Assembly: GCA_964613695.1 (NCBI GenBank)
Contig: CAZTIR010000024.1
Coordinates: forward strand, 1 to 21,136
Reading direction: 5' to 3'
DNA: 21,136 nt
Source of the DNA: Pyrolobus sp964613695
GTDB taxonomy: Archaea; Thermoproteota; Thermoprotei_A; Sulfolobales; Pyrodictiaceae
The position numbers and the translations under genes were made by a program. Positions 1 through 7,004 of this stretch are shown here, one piece after another; position 1 is the stretch's first letter, and every line of letters starts with the position of its first letter. Below the pieces are notes generated by a model. That model did no database searches, was not told where the DNA came from, and saw only the letters and a list, made by a program, of their open reading frames with translations.

Positions 1-525
1 TATACGCGCATTCTGGTCGAGATGGTGCGTAGCGTAAACCCGCGTGTGAGGATAGCAGCGACCAGGAAGACCGTACCAGGCTTCCGGCTATGCTCTAAGA
101 AGGCTGTCGCGGCGGGCGGCGGAGACACGCACAGGCTCGGTTTGAGCGACGCGCTACTAGTGAAGGATAACCACGTGGCCATCGTCGGGAGTATCGCAGA
201 GGCGGTTAGGAGGGCGAGGTCGAGAGCCAGCTTCATACATAAGATAGAGGTCGAGGTGCACGACGTAAGAGAGGCCCTCGAGGCTGCGCGTGCGGGCGCC
301 GATGCGATACTAGTGGATAACCAGCCGCCAGAGCGTGTGAGAGAGATCATAGAGGCTTTGAGGAGGGAGGGGCTCCGCGACGGGATACTCGTAGAGGTTA
401 GCGGCGGCATCACCCACGAGAACATACTCGAGTACGCGGCGCTTGATGTTGACGTCATAAGCTTGGGGCTTTTGACCATGCCGCCGCTACGCGTGGACCT
501 GAGCCTCGAGGTGGAGAAGCTCTAG
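1..525 (+). CDS. nadC: Nicotinate-nucleotide pyrophosphorylase, C-terminal part (cut by window start)
   Basis: This is quinolinate phosphoribosyltransferase, which converts quinolinate and PRPP to nicotinate mononucleotide, CO2 and pyrophosphate in de novo NAD synthesis. The frame is already open at base 1, so the 5' part lies outside the window; about 174 residues are visible. The family signatures appear in the expected order: TRKTVPG (bases 61-81), a GGG-x-x-x-HR stretch, LVKDNH (about 160-174), the acidic strand IEVEV, LVDNQPP, VSGGI and a final SLGLLT strand. These cover the barrel that binds quinolinate and PRPP. The gene ends with TAG at 523-525 and converges on the Cas4-like gene. Nothing looks broken. 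Family identity is firm; the true start cannot be seen. Confidence 0.95.
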   Translation, partial: YTRILVEMVRSVNPRVRIAATRKTVPGFRLCSKKAVAAGGGDTHRLGLSDALLVKDNHVAIVGSIAEAVRRARSRASFIHKIEVEVHDVREALEAARAGADAILVDNQPPERVREIIEALRREGLRDGILVEVSGGITHENILEYAALDVDVISLGLLTMPPLRVDLSLEVEKL

Positions 526-564
526 CATGGCATAAACCCCTGCATACGGCACCGCCTAACCGGG

Positions 565-626
565 CCCGGGGAGCCCACCGCCCTGACACCGGGGTAGAGC
601 CCCGGGAGTATGAGGGGCGGGCTCCC
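565..626. repeat. Nested inverted repeat between convergent genes
   Basis: GGGAGCCC (569-576) is complementary to GGGCTCCC (619-626). Inside it, CCGGGG (589-594) and CCCCGG (600-605) form a perfect six-pair hairpin with a five-base loop. The element lies between the stop codons of nadC and the minus-strand Cas4-like gene, so it would be at the 3' end of both transcripts. It may mark the transcript ends, but no T-tract of the usual archaeal terminator type accompanies it. Confidence 0.5.
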
Positions 627-633
627 AACCACC

Positions 634-1374
634 CTACACACCATTCCCCGCCGCCTCGCAGACGCCCCTTAGGGGGCACTCGCTGCACCAGGGGCCGGGT
701 CTTGCTATCGCCTCTCTCGCTCCAACCCAGTATGCTAGCAGAGGCTCCAATACCTCTAGCGAGTATGCCTCGTCGCACGCGATAACGTGTACTCCGGGCC
801 ATCTTGGGAGCCGTGTACCTGCCTCCAGCTGCTCCCTGAGAGCCTCTATGGCCTCGGCTAGCTCGCTCCTATTGCGCGCCTTCACGTGGAAGTAGAGGGG
901 GTTGGGGACGCGTGGTAGTGGAGAGTAGAGCAGCGTAGCGCAGAACGCGGCTGCGCGCACCCGATCAGTGTCGTAGAGCCTCTCGGGGCGTTTCGAGGTA
1001 CTCGCATAGACTATGCCCTTCACCAGCCCACCCTCCGCGACGATAGCCTTCGGCCTCCCCACGATGGGTACCTCTCTCACCAAGGCTGCTAGAGGAGCGT
1101 CTATGAAGAGGATGCCCCTGTGCGACTCGGGGATACGCCTCCTAGCCCCCAGGACGAGCCTAACAAGCTCGTCTACGAGCTTAACCCTCTCGTCCACAAC
1201 CCTCTCCCAACCCAGGATAGCCTCTAGGCGCTTCTCGCACCTAGCCTGCTCTACGATATCCGATACCCTGACGTAGCTGAGGCCGTGTCGAAGGCCTCCA
1301 CGCCCTCTAAAGCTCTCTAGCAGCCTCCTCACCTCCTCTAGAGCTTCTTTCAGGCGCTGCCACTCGGGGCTCAA
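634..1374 (-). CDS. Cas4/RecB-like Fe-S protein with degenerate nuclease site
   Basis: The protein resembles the Cas4/Dna2-type PD-(D/E)XK exonucleases that carry a [4Fe-4S] cluster. Numbering is from the longer TTG start at 1395 (253 residues). One cysteine near the N-terminus (C53, in EQARCEKR) and a C-terminal CSECPLRGVC (C237, C240, C246) match the Cas4 cluster ligands. The nuclease core can be aligned but its key residues are gone: the usual G-x-PD is GRPK (K116), the ExK strand reads VYASTSK, and the glutamine of the following helix is replaced in DRVRAAAFC. I infer a nonhydrolytic Fe-S DNA-binding or structural protein. The TTG at 1374 is preferred because GGAGAGGG lies just upstream; TTG at 1395 is the alternative. 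No cas genes or repeats are nearby, so a CRISPR role is not indicated. The gene is divergent from the DUF434 gene. Confidence 0.72.
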   Translation of the reverse strand: MSPEWQRLKEALEEVRRLLESFRGRGGLRHGLSYVRVSDIVEQARCEKRLEAILGWERVVDERVKLVDELVRLVLGARRRIPESHRGILFIDAPLAALVREVPIVGRPKAIVAEGGLVKGIVYASTSKRPERLYDTDRVRAAAFCATLLYSPLPRVPNPLYFHVKARNRSELAEAIEALREQLEAGTRLPRWPGVHVIACDEAYSLEVLEPLLAYWVGAREAIARPGPWCSECPLRGVCEAAGNGV

Positions 1375-1419
1375 CGCGTAACCCTCTCCTACCAAGCATG
1401 CGGGTACACAACGGGTTCA

Positions 1420-2121
1420 TTGCTCTTGGAGGCGCCGCGGCTACGCCTGGATAGGCTGCGCGGGGCGCTCCTAGACGCTTTTGTGCTCCTCTCGAGGGGG
1501 TATCCCCGGAAGCCGGTGCTCGACCTAGTCTATGCCAAGTGGGGGCTTAACCGCTGGGAGAGGCTGGCAGTCTACCATTGCAGCCACGGTGTAGAGACTA
1601 TAAGACGTGTGAGGAGCATGACGAGGTGCTACACGCGCGCCTGGTACTCGGTCGACGGGTATAACGTGGGCGTCTCCCTCGTCTGCATGGATAGGGGGGT
1701 GCCCGTCCTCCTCTGCCCAGACGGCTACATACGAGACGTTATGGGCGGCTGGAAGCCCAGGCCCGAGGAGCTCCTAGACCCGCTAGCCGACTACATCCAC
1801 AGCCTCGAGGAGAGCCTCTCCTCGCGCGCAGTAGTCTACCTGGACGCGAGGGTCAGTAGGAGCGGTGAGCTCGCTTCAATGCTCCGCCGGCGCGGGGTGT
1901 TAGCCGCCACCAGCAGGACTACGGACAAGAGCGTGCTCCTCTCGGCAGCCCGGAGGGGCTATACGCCAGTCACGTCGGACATAGTGGTTCTAGAGAGGGT
2001 AGGCGGCTGCAACCATCTAACACACTACGCCCTGCTAAACGGAGCTAATGTTATAGACGTTCCCCTAATCCTACGCGAGGGTCTAGAGGAGGTTCTAGAG
2101 CTGTGGATACCGCGAGGTTAA
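1420..2121 (+). CDS. DUF434/DUF5616 family protein
   Basis: This 233-residue protein of unknown function resembles archaeal proteins with an N-terminal DUF434 segment followed by DUF5616. The N-terminal part contains the characteristic arrangement RGYPRKPVLDLV then WGLNRWERLAVYHC (about residues 26-55). The second part has SVDGYNVGVSL, a repeated hydrophobic strand with LLCPDGYIRDVMG, YLDARVSRSGEL and a C-terminal TSDIVVLER strand, which suggests an alpha/beta fold, perhaps nuclease- or toprim-like (inference only). Start is TTG at 1420; no in-frame ATG lies upstream. It is the first gene of a plus-strand run and overlaps the phosphoesterase gene by 19 bases, so translation is probably coupled. 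No signal peptide or membrane segment is visible. Confidence 0.8.
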   Translation: MLLEAPRLRLDRLRGALLDAFVLLSRGYPRKPVLDLVYAKWGLNRWERLAVYHCSHGVETIRRVRSMTRCYTRAWYSVDGYNVGVSLVCMDRGVPVLLCPDGYIRDVMGGWKPRPEELLDPLADYIHSLEESLSSRAVVYLDARVSRSGELASMLRRRGVLAATSRTTDKSVLLSAARRGYTPVTSDIVVLERVGGCNHLTHYALLNGANVIDVPLILREGLEEVLELWIPRG

Positions 2122-2873
2122 GGATACTAGCCACGGCGGACATCCACAGCCCGCGATACCTCCTAGAGTTTGTCTCCGCTCTCAACAAGCATAAGGGCGA
2201 GTGCAGCAGCATAAACCTCGTGGTCTTTGCCGGGGACATGGTCTACAAGGGGCGCGTTGAGGCTCTGAAACCCGTCCTAGACGCTATACGCTCAACATGC
2301 GGCCCTAAGCCTATAGCCGCGGTCTTCGGTAACGAGGAGTTCATCGGCTTGGAGGACGAGTTTAGGAGGCGGTACCCAGAGGTAGACTGGCTGGACGACG
2401 AGTATAAAGTATACGACATTGAGGGCCTTAAGGTCGCCGTTGTCGGGACACGCGGTAGTCTCGAGAGGCCGACCAGGTGGCAGAGGAGGAAGATGCCCTG
2501 GATAACCCGCGTCTACGCTGAGCGGGTAAAGCGTGTAGAGAAGCTGCTCCTCGAGGCTAGAGGTAAGGCCGACGTAGTGATAATAGTGTCGCACTATGTG
2601 CTCACCTGGAAGACTCTGGACGGCGAGCCGAGGGAGATATGGCCGGAGATGGGTCACCGGGGGTTCGAGGGGGTTCTTAAACGCGCTAAGCCCGACGCTG
2701 CAATACACGGGCATGCTCACAAGTCTAGGGTTCTAGAGACGCGGGTAGACTCGGTCCCGGTGTATAACGTGGCGTTCCCCGCGCGAAGGGACGTCGCTAT
2801 AATCGAGGTTATGGCTCGTAAGGCCCCTGGTGCCGAGGGTGTCGAAGAAACGGGTGGACTTCAAAGCTCTTAG
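2103..2873 (+). CDS. Calcineurin-like metallophosphoesterase
   Basis: This predicted cytoplasmic phosphoesterase has 256 residues and the full order of metal-binding motifs of the calcineurin-like superfamily: ADIHSP (D13, H15), FAGDM (D45), FGNEEF (N77), VSHY (H164) and HGHAH (H204, H206). The usual GNH motif is GNE here, a variation that leaves the two-metal ligands intact. The substrate cannot be read from the sequence; related archaeal proteins are mostly uncharacterised phosphodiesterases. Start is GTG at 2103, inside the end of the DUF434 gene. The last 20 or so residues (after the IIEVMARK strand) look like a loose tail that overlaps the next gene by 44 bases. Confidence 0.88.
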   Translation: MDTARLRILATADIHSPRYLLEFVSALNKHKGECSSINLVVFAGDMVYKGRVEALKPVLDAIRSTCGPKPIAAVFGNEEFIGLEDEFRRRYPEVDWLDDEYKVYDIEGLKVAVVGTRGSLERPTRWQRRKMPWITRVYAERVKRVEKLLLEARGKADVVIIVSHYVLTWKTLDGEPREIWPEMGHRGFEGVLKRAKPDAAIHGHAHKSRVLETRVDSVPVYNVAFPARRDVAIIEVMARKAPGAEGVEETGGLQSS

Positions 2874-3192
2874 AGAGCTTGCAGCCCGCATGCTAGAGGC
2901 GTTCGAGAGTCCAGTACACGCCTTCATATACCAGAGGGACCTCGATGATATAAACATGGTTGCCCGCATTGTGAGAGACACGGGGCTTGGACAGCTCGTA
3001 AACCAGGTTGCACTCAGCCCGCGTCTCGGCATATACGCGCTGGTTGTTAACGACTCTGGGTGCAAGAGGGAGTGCCTCTACGGCCGCTGCGAGCCCGACG
3101 ATAAGGAGTGCCTGGGTAAGTGTGTAGAGGAGTGTAGGGCTAAGAGGCTTGAGGCTATCATCAGGAGGCTTAGGGAGTATGCTGGAGTCTAG
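2830..3192 (+). CDS. Small six-cysteine protein of unknown function
   Basis: I do not recognise this 120-residue protein. The first 75 residues look like a small alpha/beta domain (helix RELAARMLEAF, strand IYALVVN). The C-terminal part has six cysteines, C78-x3-C82-x4-C87-x6-C94-x3-C98-x3-C102, followed by a basic helix. The spacing would suit a metal site, an Fe-S centre or disulfides. It has no signal peptide. GTG at 2830 is the longest start; GTG codons at 2839 and 2854 would shorten the overlap with the phosphoesterase gene. It sits between that gene and marC in an overlapping run, so it is probably co-expressed with them. Codon use is like its neighbours, which supports it as a real gene. 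Confidence 0.75.
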   Translation: MPRVSKKRVDFKALRELAARMLEAFESPVHAFIYQRDLDDINMVARIVRDTGLGQLVNQVALSPRLGIYALVVNDSGCKRECLYGRCEPDDKECLGKCVEECRAKRLEAIIRRLREYAGV

Positions 3193-3790
3193 CGAGGCTC
3201 TCATAAAATCGATAACAATGCTCTTCCTCATAGTCGACCCGTTGGGCAACGCGCCCATATTCTACGCCGTGACGGCTAGGATGAGGAGGGCTAGGAGACG
3301 GAGAGTGATAGTGGAGAGCGTGGCGGCAGCCACTATAATCCTGCTCGCCTTTAGCCTAGTGGGCGACGCTATACTCGCGTACTTCGGGCTCCGTGTAGCA
3401 GACTTCAGGGTCGCTGGCGGCATCATACTCCTCCTCTACGGTGTCGCAGGCGTCATGGGTTTCACGGAGGCGGGTAAGCTAGAGGTCGAGGACGAGTCGA
3501 CTATAGCGATAGTCCCCCTGGCTACGCCCCTGCTCGCGGGCCCCGGTGCGATAGCAACCGTCCTCTATATCAAGGCCGTGTACGGCCTACAATACGCTAT
3601 TATATCGACGCTCGTGGTGGCCTCGCTAACGCTCATAATCCTGCTGCTAGGCGGTCAGCTGCTAAGGCTTCTGGGCAGGAGCGGGGCTGTAGCCCTAGCC
3701 AGAATAATCTCGTTCCTGTTAGCGGCGATAGCCGTTGCTATGATACGCGAGGGGCTGGAGGAGTACCTAGCAGCGCGGCGTATAGGATGA
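3179..3790 (+). CDS. MarC family integral membrane protein
   Basis: A polytopic membrane protein of the MarC (UPF0056) family, whose molecular function is unsettled; early claims of multidrug resistance have not held up. The start region shows the family signature, LIVDPLGNAPIFY, in the first membrane segment, and ATPLLAGPGAIATV appears in the fourth segment. Roughly six hydrophobic segments span about 203 residues, the usual family length. ATG at 3179 is chosen because AGGAGG lies ten bases upstream (3163-3168) and the protein then begins right before the first membrane segment; a TTG at 3149 would add ten unlikely residues. It overlaps the preceding gene by 14 bases and ends within the 3' end of the convergent small membrane gene. 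Confidence 0.92.
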   Translation: MLESSEALIKSITMLFLIVDPLGNAPIFYAVTARMRRARRRRVIVESVAAATIILLAFSLVGDAILAYFGLRVADFRVAGGIILLLYGVAGVMGFTEAGKLEVEDESTIAIVPLATPLLAGPGAIATVLYIKAVYGLQYAIISTLVVASLTLIILLLGGQLLRLLGRSGAVALARIISFLLAAIAVAMIREGLEEYLAARRIG

Positions 3791-4058
3791 GTATGGCGTG
3801 CGCGACGGCGGGGATCGTGGATAGTAGTGAGGCTTTCCTCGAACCGCGTTTAGCCAGTAGTGTAGAGAGGGGTAGGAGGGGTAGCGAGAGCGGCGTAACC
3901 GGTATGAGCGGGATTAGGGCTGCGGCGACCCACGTCGCTCTTAGGAGATCGGGGCGCTTAGACTTGGGCTCGTAGAGACGTGGCACGAGTGTTGGGAAGA
4001 GGGCTAGCATGAGGAGAGAGTAGGCAGTGGCCACCGCCACCAGGGCCGTCTGCAACAC
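3738..4058 (-). CDS. Small hydrophobic membrane protein, unknown function
   Basis: A 106-residue ORF that reads as a membrane protein with about three hydrophobic segments: residues 3-25 (rich in A, V, L), 42-70 (with several prolines) and 82-102. The segments are joined by basic stretches (RLYEPKSKRPDLLR and KRGSRK), consistent with an inside-positive topology. No family is recognised. It starts at GTG 4058, 88 bases after the purD stop on the same strand, and could be read from the purD transcript. Its last 53 bases overlap the end of the convergent marC gene. The regular hydrophobic pattern and charged loops make it more likely a gene than a chance frame, but with no homology to cite the call is moderate. 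Confidence 0.55.
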   Translation of the reverse strand: MLQTALVAVATAYSLLMLALFPTLVPRLYEPKSKRPDLLRATWVAAALIPLIPVTPLSLPLLPLSTLLAKRGSRKASLLSTIPAVAHAILILYAALLGTPPAPRVS

Positions 4059-4146
4059 TCTCCGCCTCAGTTGGGCGGGCTTTCGTCACCAGGGTCGGAG
4101 GCGTGGGTTCGAGGCACTGCCCCGTTGCATCATCGGCCGTGGAGAC

Positions 4147-5661
4147 CTAGCTATAGTCGTATACTTTTACTCCCTGACCCGGCACCCAGTCGTACACGAC
4201 CCTGCCCAAGCCTAGGCGCCTACGGTGTAGGTAGACGCGGCGCGCTCTCTCAGCCTCCTCTATCCTAGCCCTAACATGCTCCTCCGTGCCCACGTCTCTA
4301 CGGTGGATTAGCTGCCAGCCGTCTAGCAGCCTAATCCCCGCTATAACCTCCTCGGCGGCTCTCGAGGCATCCTCGTAGCTTGTTGGTGACGCGCATACCA
4401 CCTCTAGTGCGCGCGAGCCGGTGGTTAGCAGGCGGCCGTCGGGCGTCTTGTAGACGCCGGCCACTAGCACACGGCACCCCATCTTCTCCGCCCTCTCGAG
4501 CGCGGCGGAGTAGTCGATAGGGTGGTCTCTAGCTGCCTTGCGGTTCTCGGGGTAGCCCCTCGGGGCGACAACCTTAACCACGATGTATAGATCGTCGCGT
4601 ATGCTTAGCTTCGCCCCGGCTAGCCTACCGGAGGCGGCCCTCTCGAGCAGCTCCAGCATGTCGGACTCGATGAGGGGGATGAGGGCCGATATCTCCGGGT
4701 CGCCGAACCTCGCATAGTACTCGATGAGCACGGGTCCCTGGAGAGCGGTGAGCATCGATTGGGCCGAGAGAGCGCCCCTATACTCTAGCCCCGTCTCTCT
4801 CCTCAACGCCTCCACGGTCTTCTCGACTATGAGCTTCGTCTCCTCAAGCTCCTCCCTGGTTATGAAGACCGGGGTGTAGCCAGGGCCTGCTATAGCCCCC
4901 ATGCCGCCCGTCTCGGGGCCAATATCGTGTATGAAGAGGTGGGGCTGGTCCTGGACTATGGGTAGGGGTACCACGGTGCTACCATCCGTCAACGTCATTA
5001 GCGTGTACTCAACGCCCTCAACCCTCTCCTCGACTATAACAAGGTGCTTGATGTCATGGTATTTCTCCGCGACCCTCTTCGCAATCTGCTCCGCGTAGAC
5101 GCGCCTAACCTCCGCAGCAGCCTCGTCAACATGGGGCGCCGAGGCTGCAAAGACCTTGACACCGTGGCCGCCCGCCTGTCTAGCCGGCTTGACAGCCGCA
5201 TCCCCCATGGACTCGGCGGCTTTACTGGCCTCCTCAAGGCTAGAGGCTGCCACGAAACGCAGCCTACCGGGTATACGATACCTCCATTGCAGCGTACGTG
5301 CGAATACCTTACTCTTCTCGATCTCCGCTAGCCTGGACCTAGCCCCGAAGACCAGGAAGCCCTCGTCGAGGAGAGCGTCGCTGACGCCGTGGAAGAGGGG
5401 CTCCTCCGGCCCGATTACCACAAGGTCCGGGTTAACCTCCTTAGCAACCCTCAGCACCGTCCCCGGATCGGTTGTCTTCCCGGTGTAGAGCCTCCCGCCG
5501 GTGGCCTCTGCTACAGCCTCCAGGCCCGGGTTGAGGTAGTCGCTCACAACGTAGACACGCGGCTCGCGTGTAGACCTCCTAATCATCTCTGCTAGCGCGT
5601 GCTCCCTACCACCACTGCCCACAATGAGGACCTTCAACCCCGGCCCCGTGGCGGTTAGCAT
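4147..5661 (-). CDS. purD: Phosphoribosylamine-glycine ligase (GAR synthetase)
   Basis: This enzyme joins phosphoribosylamine and glycine with ATP to make glycinamide ribonucleotide, the second step of purine synthesis. Visible motifs are the N-terminal VLIVGSGGREHALAE, VIGPEEPL, the ATP-grasp loop KPARQAGGHGVKV, TGGMGAIAGPGY and the metal-binding EYYARFGDPEIS. The archaeal PARQAGG form of the glycine-rich loop is present, with His where Lys is common. At 504 residues it is longer than typical: about 35 residues follow the usual end (HRRDVG), running through a charged helix to VYDYS. ATG at 5661 gives a short leader before the first beta strand. The gene is divergent from purF, whose product makes its substrate. 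Confidence 0.96.
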   Translation of the reverse strand: MLTATGPGLKVLIVGSGGREHALAEMIRRSTREPRVYVVSDYLNPGLEAVAEATGGRLYTGKTTDPGTVLRVAKEVNPDLVVIGPEEPLFHGVSDALLDEGFLVFGARSRLAEIEKSKVFARTLQWRYRIPGRLRFVAASSLEEASKAAESMGDAAVKPARQAGGHGVKVFAASAPHVDEAAAEVRRVYAEQIAKRVAEKYHDIKHLVIVEERVEGVEYTLMTLTDGSTVVPLPIVQDQPHLFIHDIGPETGGMGAIAGPGYTPVFITREELEETKLIVEKTVEALRRETGLEYRGALSAQSMLTALQGPVLIEYYARFGDPEISALIPLIESDMLELLERAASGRLAGAKLSIRDDLYIVVKVVAPRGYPENRKAARDHPIDYSAALERAEKMGCRVLVAGVYKTPDGRLLTTGSRALEVVCASPTSYEDASRAAEEVIAGIRLLDGWQLIHRRDVGTEEHVRARIEEAERARRVYLHRRRLGLGRVVYDWVPGQGVKVYDYS

Positions 5662-5667
5662 AGTGTG

Positions 5668-5707
5668 AGGCTATTAGCCTGAGTGTAGGATTATTGGGGA
5701 GGCCTCC
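5668..5707. promoter_or_regulatory. Divergent purD/purF control region with two palindromes
   Basis: Between the purD start (5661) and the purF start (5745) lie a perfect 13-base palindrome, AGGCTATTAGCCT (5668-5680), and a perfect 10-base palindrome, GGAGGCCTCC (5698-5707). Between them is the only AT-rich stretch, GATTATTGG (about 5688-5696), which could serve as TATA element for one or both genes. The arrangement suggests an operator for joint control of the first two purine steps; this is inference from position and symmetry. Confidence 0.4.
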
Positions 5708-5744
5708 TAGGCCGCGGAGACGGTGTAGGATAGTGAGCTGGGTT

Positions 5745-7004
5745 ATGCTCGTCCACTTCTTCGACCCCATATGGGATGCAACAAAGTATGCTCGCTACGG
5801 GCTGCTAGGCCTCGCGCACCGCGGCGTCCATGAGTTGGAGGTGGTGGCGGCCACCGAGAAGGGTCTCGACGGCCCCCATATACTCGACCTGCGCGAGGTA
5901 CAGGATAGGCCACTCGAGGTGCCTAAAGGCGCCTCGGTGCTGGCAGCGCCAGCAGGCCGCATTGTGGTTGCAAAGGCGGGCTCCGGCTCCATAGCTGTTG
6001 CTGTCGATGGTCCCTGCGATGCGGCGAGAGCGGCGGAATCCATAGCTGCTAGTGCGACCGGCTTGTCTCCAGAGGGCCTCCGGGACGGTGTAATAAAATC
6101 CCTAGATCGTCTCCGGGGCTGTACTGTGGCCGTCCTCTCAGAGTCGAGGGCTTTCGCCATCTACCGCTCGTCTCTTGGGCTAAGGCCTCTCACGTACGGA
6201 GCCTACGGCTTCGACGCGTTCATGGCTGCTACTGAGTCGGTCCCCATAGACCTCATGGGTGGCGCTCTTAGGGGGGATCTAGCGCCGGGTTATGTCATGT
6301 ACGGTGACGCCGAGTACCTGGACGAGGAGCTCGTCGAGCCTGGTGGCGTGAGAGCTACCTGCCTATACGAGTACGTATACATTGCAAGGCCGGATTCGGT
6401 CATCGACGGTGTGCCGGTATACCTCTACCGTAGGAGGGCGGGCGAAGCACTGGCAAGACACCATGACGTAGACGTGGATGTTGTGGTGGGTGTGCCGGAG
6501 ACAGCTCTACCCTATGCCCTCGGCTACGCGGATGCTAAGGGTGCTAGGCTCGAGCTAGCCTTCGTCTCTAGCATCGGCAGGGCTAGGACGGGGTTGATGG
6601 AGGACGTGGAGGAGAGGATGATGCTGATACACCTTAAGCTAAACCCGGTGAGGAGGGTATTCGAGGGGAAGAGGGTAGCCGTCATCGACGACAGCATGGT
6701 GACCGGCATAACCCTGAAGATAGTGTCGAGGCTTCTCAGGCTACGCTTTGGCGCGACAGAGGTACACGTGGGTATAGGGAGTCCTCTCGTCAGAAGAAGC
6801 TGTCCCTTCCGCCTCGTGCCCTGGGACGAGTCGAAGCTAGCTGCGGCAAACCTAGACTATGATAAGCTTAGGTACGTGCTGGAAGCCGATAGCTTCGCCA
6901 GCCTCCCGCTCGAGGAGGCTGAGAGGATTCTAAGAGAGTGGGGGGTGGAGCCCTGCACCTACTGTATGGGAGGGTTAATGCCCGGCCGCGAGTCCGAGCA
7001 GTAG
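5745..7004 (+). CDS. purF: PurF-type amidophosphoribosyltransferase with degenerate glutaminase domain
   Basis: The C-terminal half is a clear PurF phosphoribosyltransferase, which makes phosphoribosylamine from PRPP: YEYVYIARPDSVIDG (about 208-222), LKLNP (297-301) and the PRPP loop VIDDSMVTG (313-321). Four cysteines at positions equivalent to the [4Fe-4S] ligands of Bacillus-type PurF are present (C206, C353, C404, C407). The N-terminal Ntn-hydrolase domain is recognisable by YGLLGLAHRG (18-27) and LGLRPLTYG (144-152), but there is no N-terminal cysteine nucleophile: the ATG at 5745 aligns with Cys1 of the family. The HNG motif is replaced by VDG. Glutamine use is therefore unlikely, and free ammonia or a separate glutaminase may supply nitrogen. 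Upstream TTG (5694) or GTG (5733) starts would not restore the cysteine. It overlaps the end of the CcdA-like gene by 30 bases. Confidence 0.9.
   Translation: MLVHFFDPIWDATKYARYGLLGLAHRGVHELEVVAATEKGLDGPHILDLREVQDRPLEVPKGASVLAAPAGRIVVAKAGSGSIAVAVDGPCDAARAAESIAASATGLSPEGLRDGVIKSLDRLRGCTVAVLSESRAFAIYRSSLGLRPLTYGAYGFDAFMAATESVPIDLMGGALRGDLAPGYVMYGDAEYLDEELVEPGGVRATCLYEYVYIARPDSVIDGVPVYLYRRRAGEALARHHDVDVDVVVGVPETALPYALGYADAKGARLELAFVSSIGRARTGLMEDVEERMMLIHLKLNPVRRVFEGKRVAVIDDSMVTGITLKIVSRLLRLRFGATEVHVGIGSPLVRRSCPFRLVPWDESKLAAANLDYDKLRYVLEADSFASLPLEEAERILREWGVEPCTYCMGGLMPGRESEQ

Noticed and set aside
634..1395. A CRISPR adaptation gene (cas4)
   Set aside because: No repeats, cas1 or cas2 are in the window, and the nuclease residues are not conserved; only the fold and cysteines resemble Cas4.
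4095..4135. tRNA T-arm (GGGTTCGAGG)
   Set aside because: Flanking bases do not make a five-pair stem and no D or anticodon arm is present upstream.
4901..5600. Plus-strand frames of up to 110 codons opposite purD
   Set aside because: They lie antisense within a fully supported gene and show low-complexity Ser/Arg/Pro composition typical of shadow frames.
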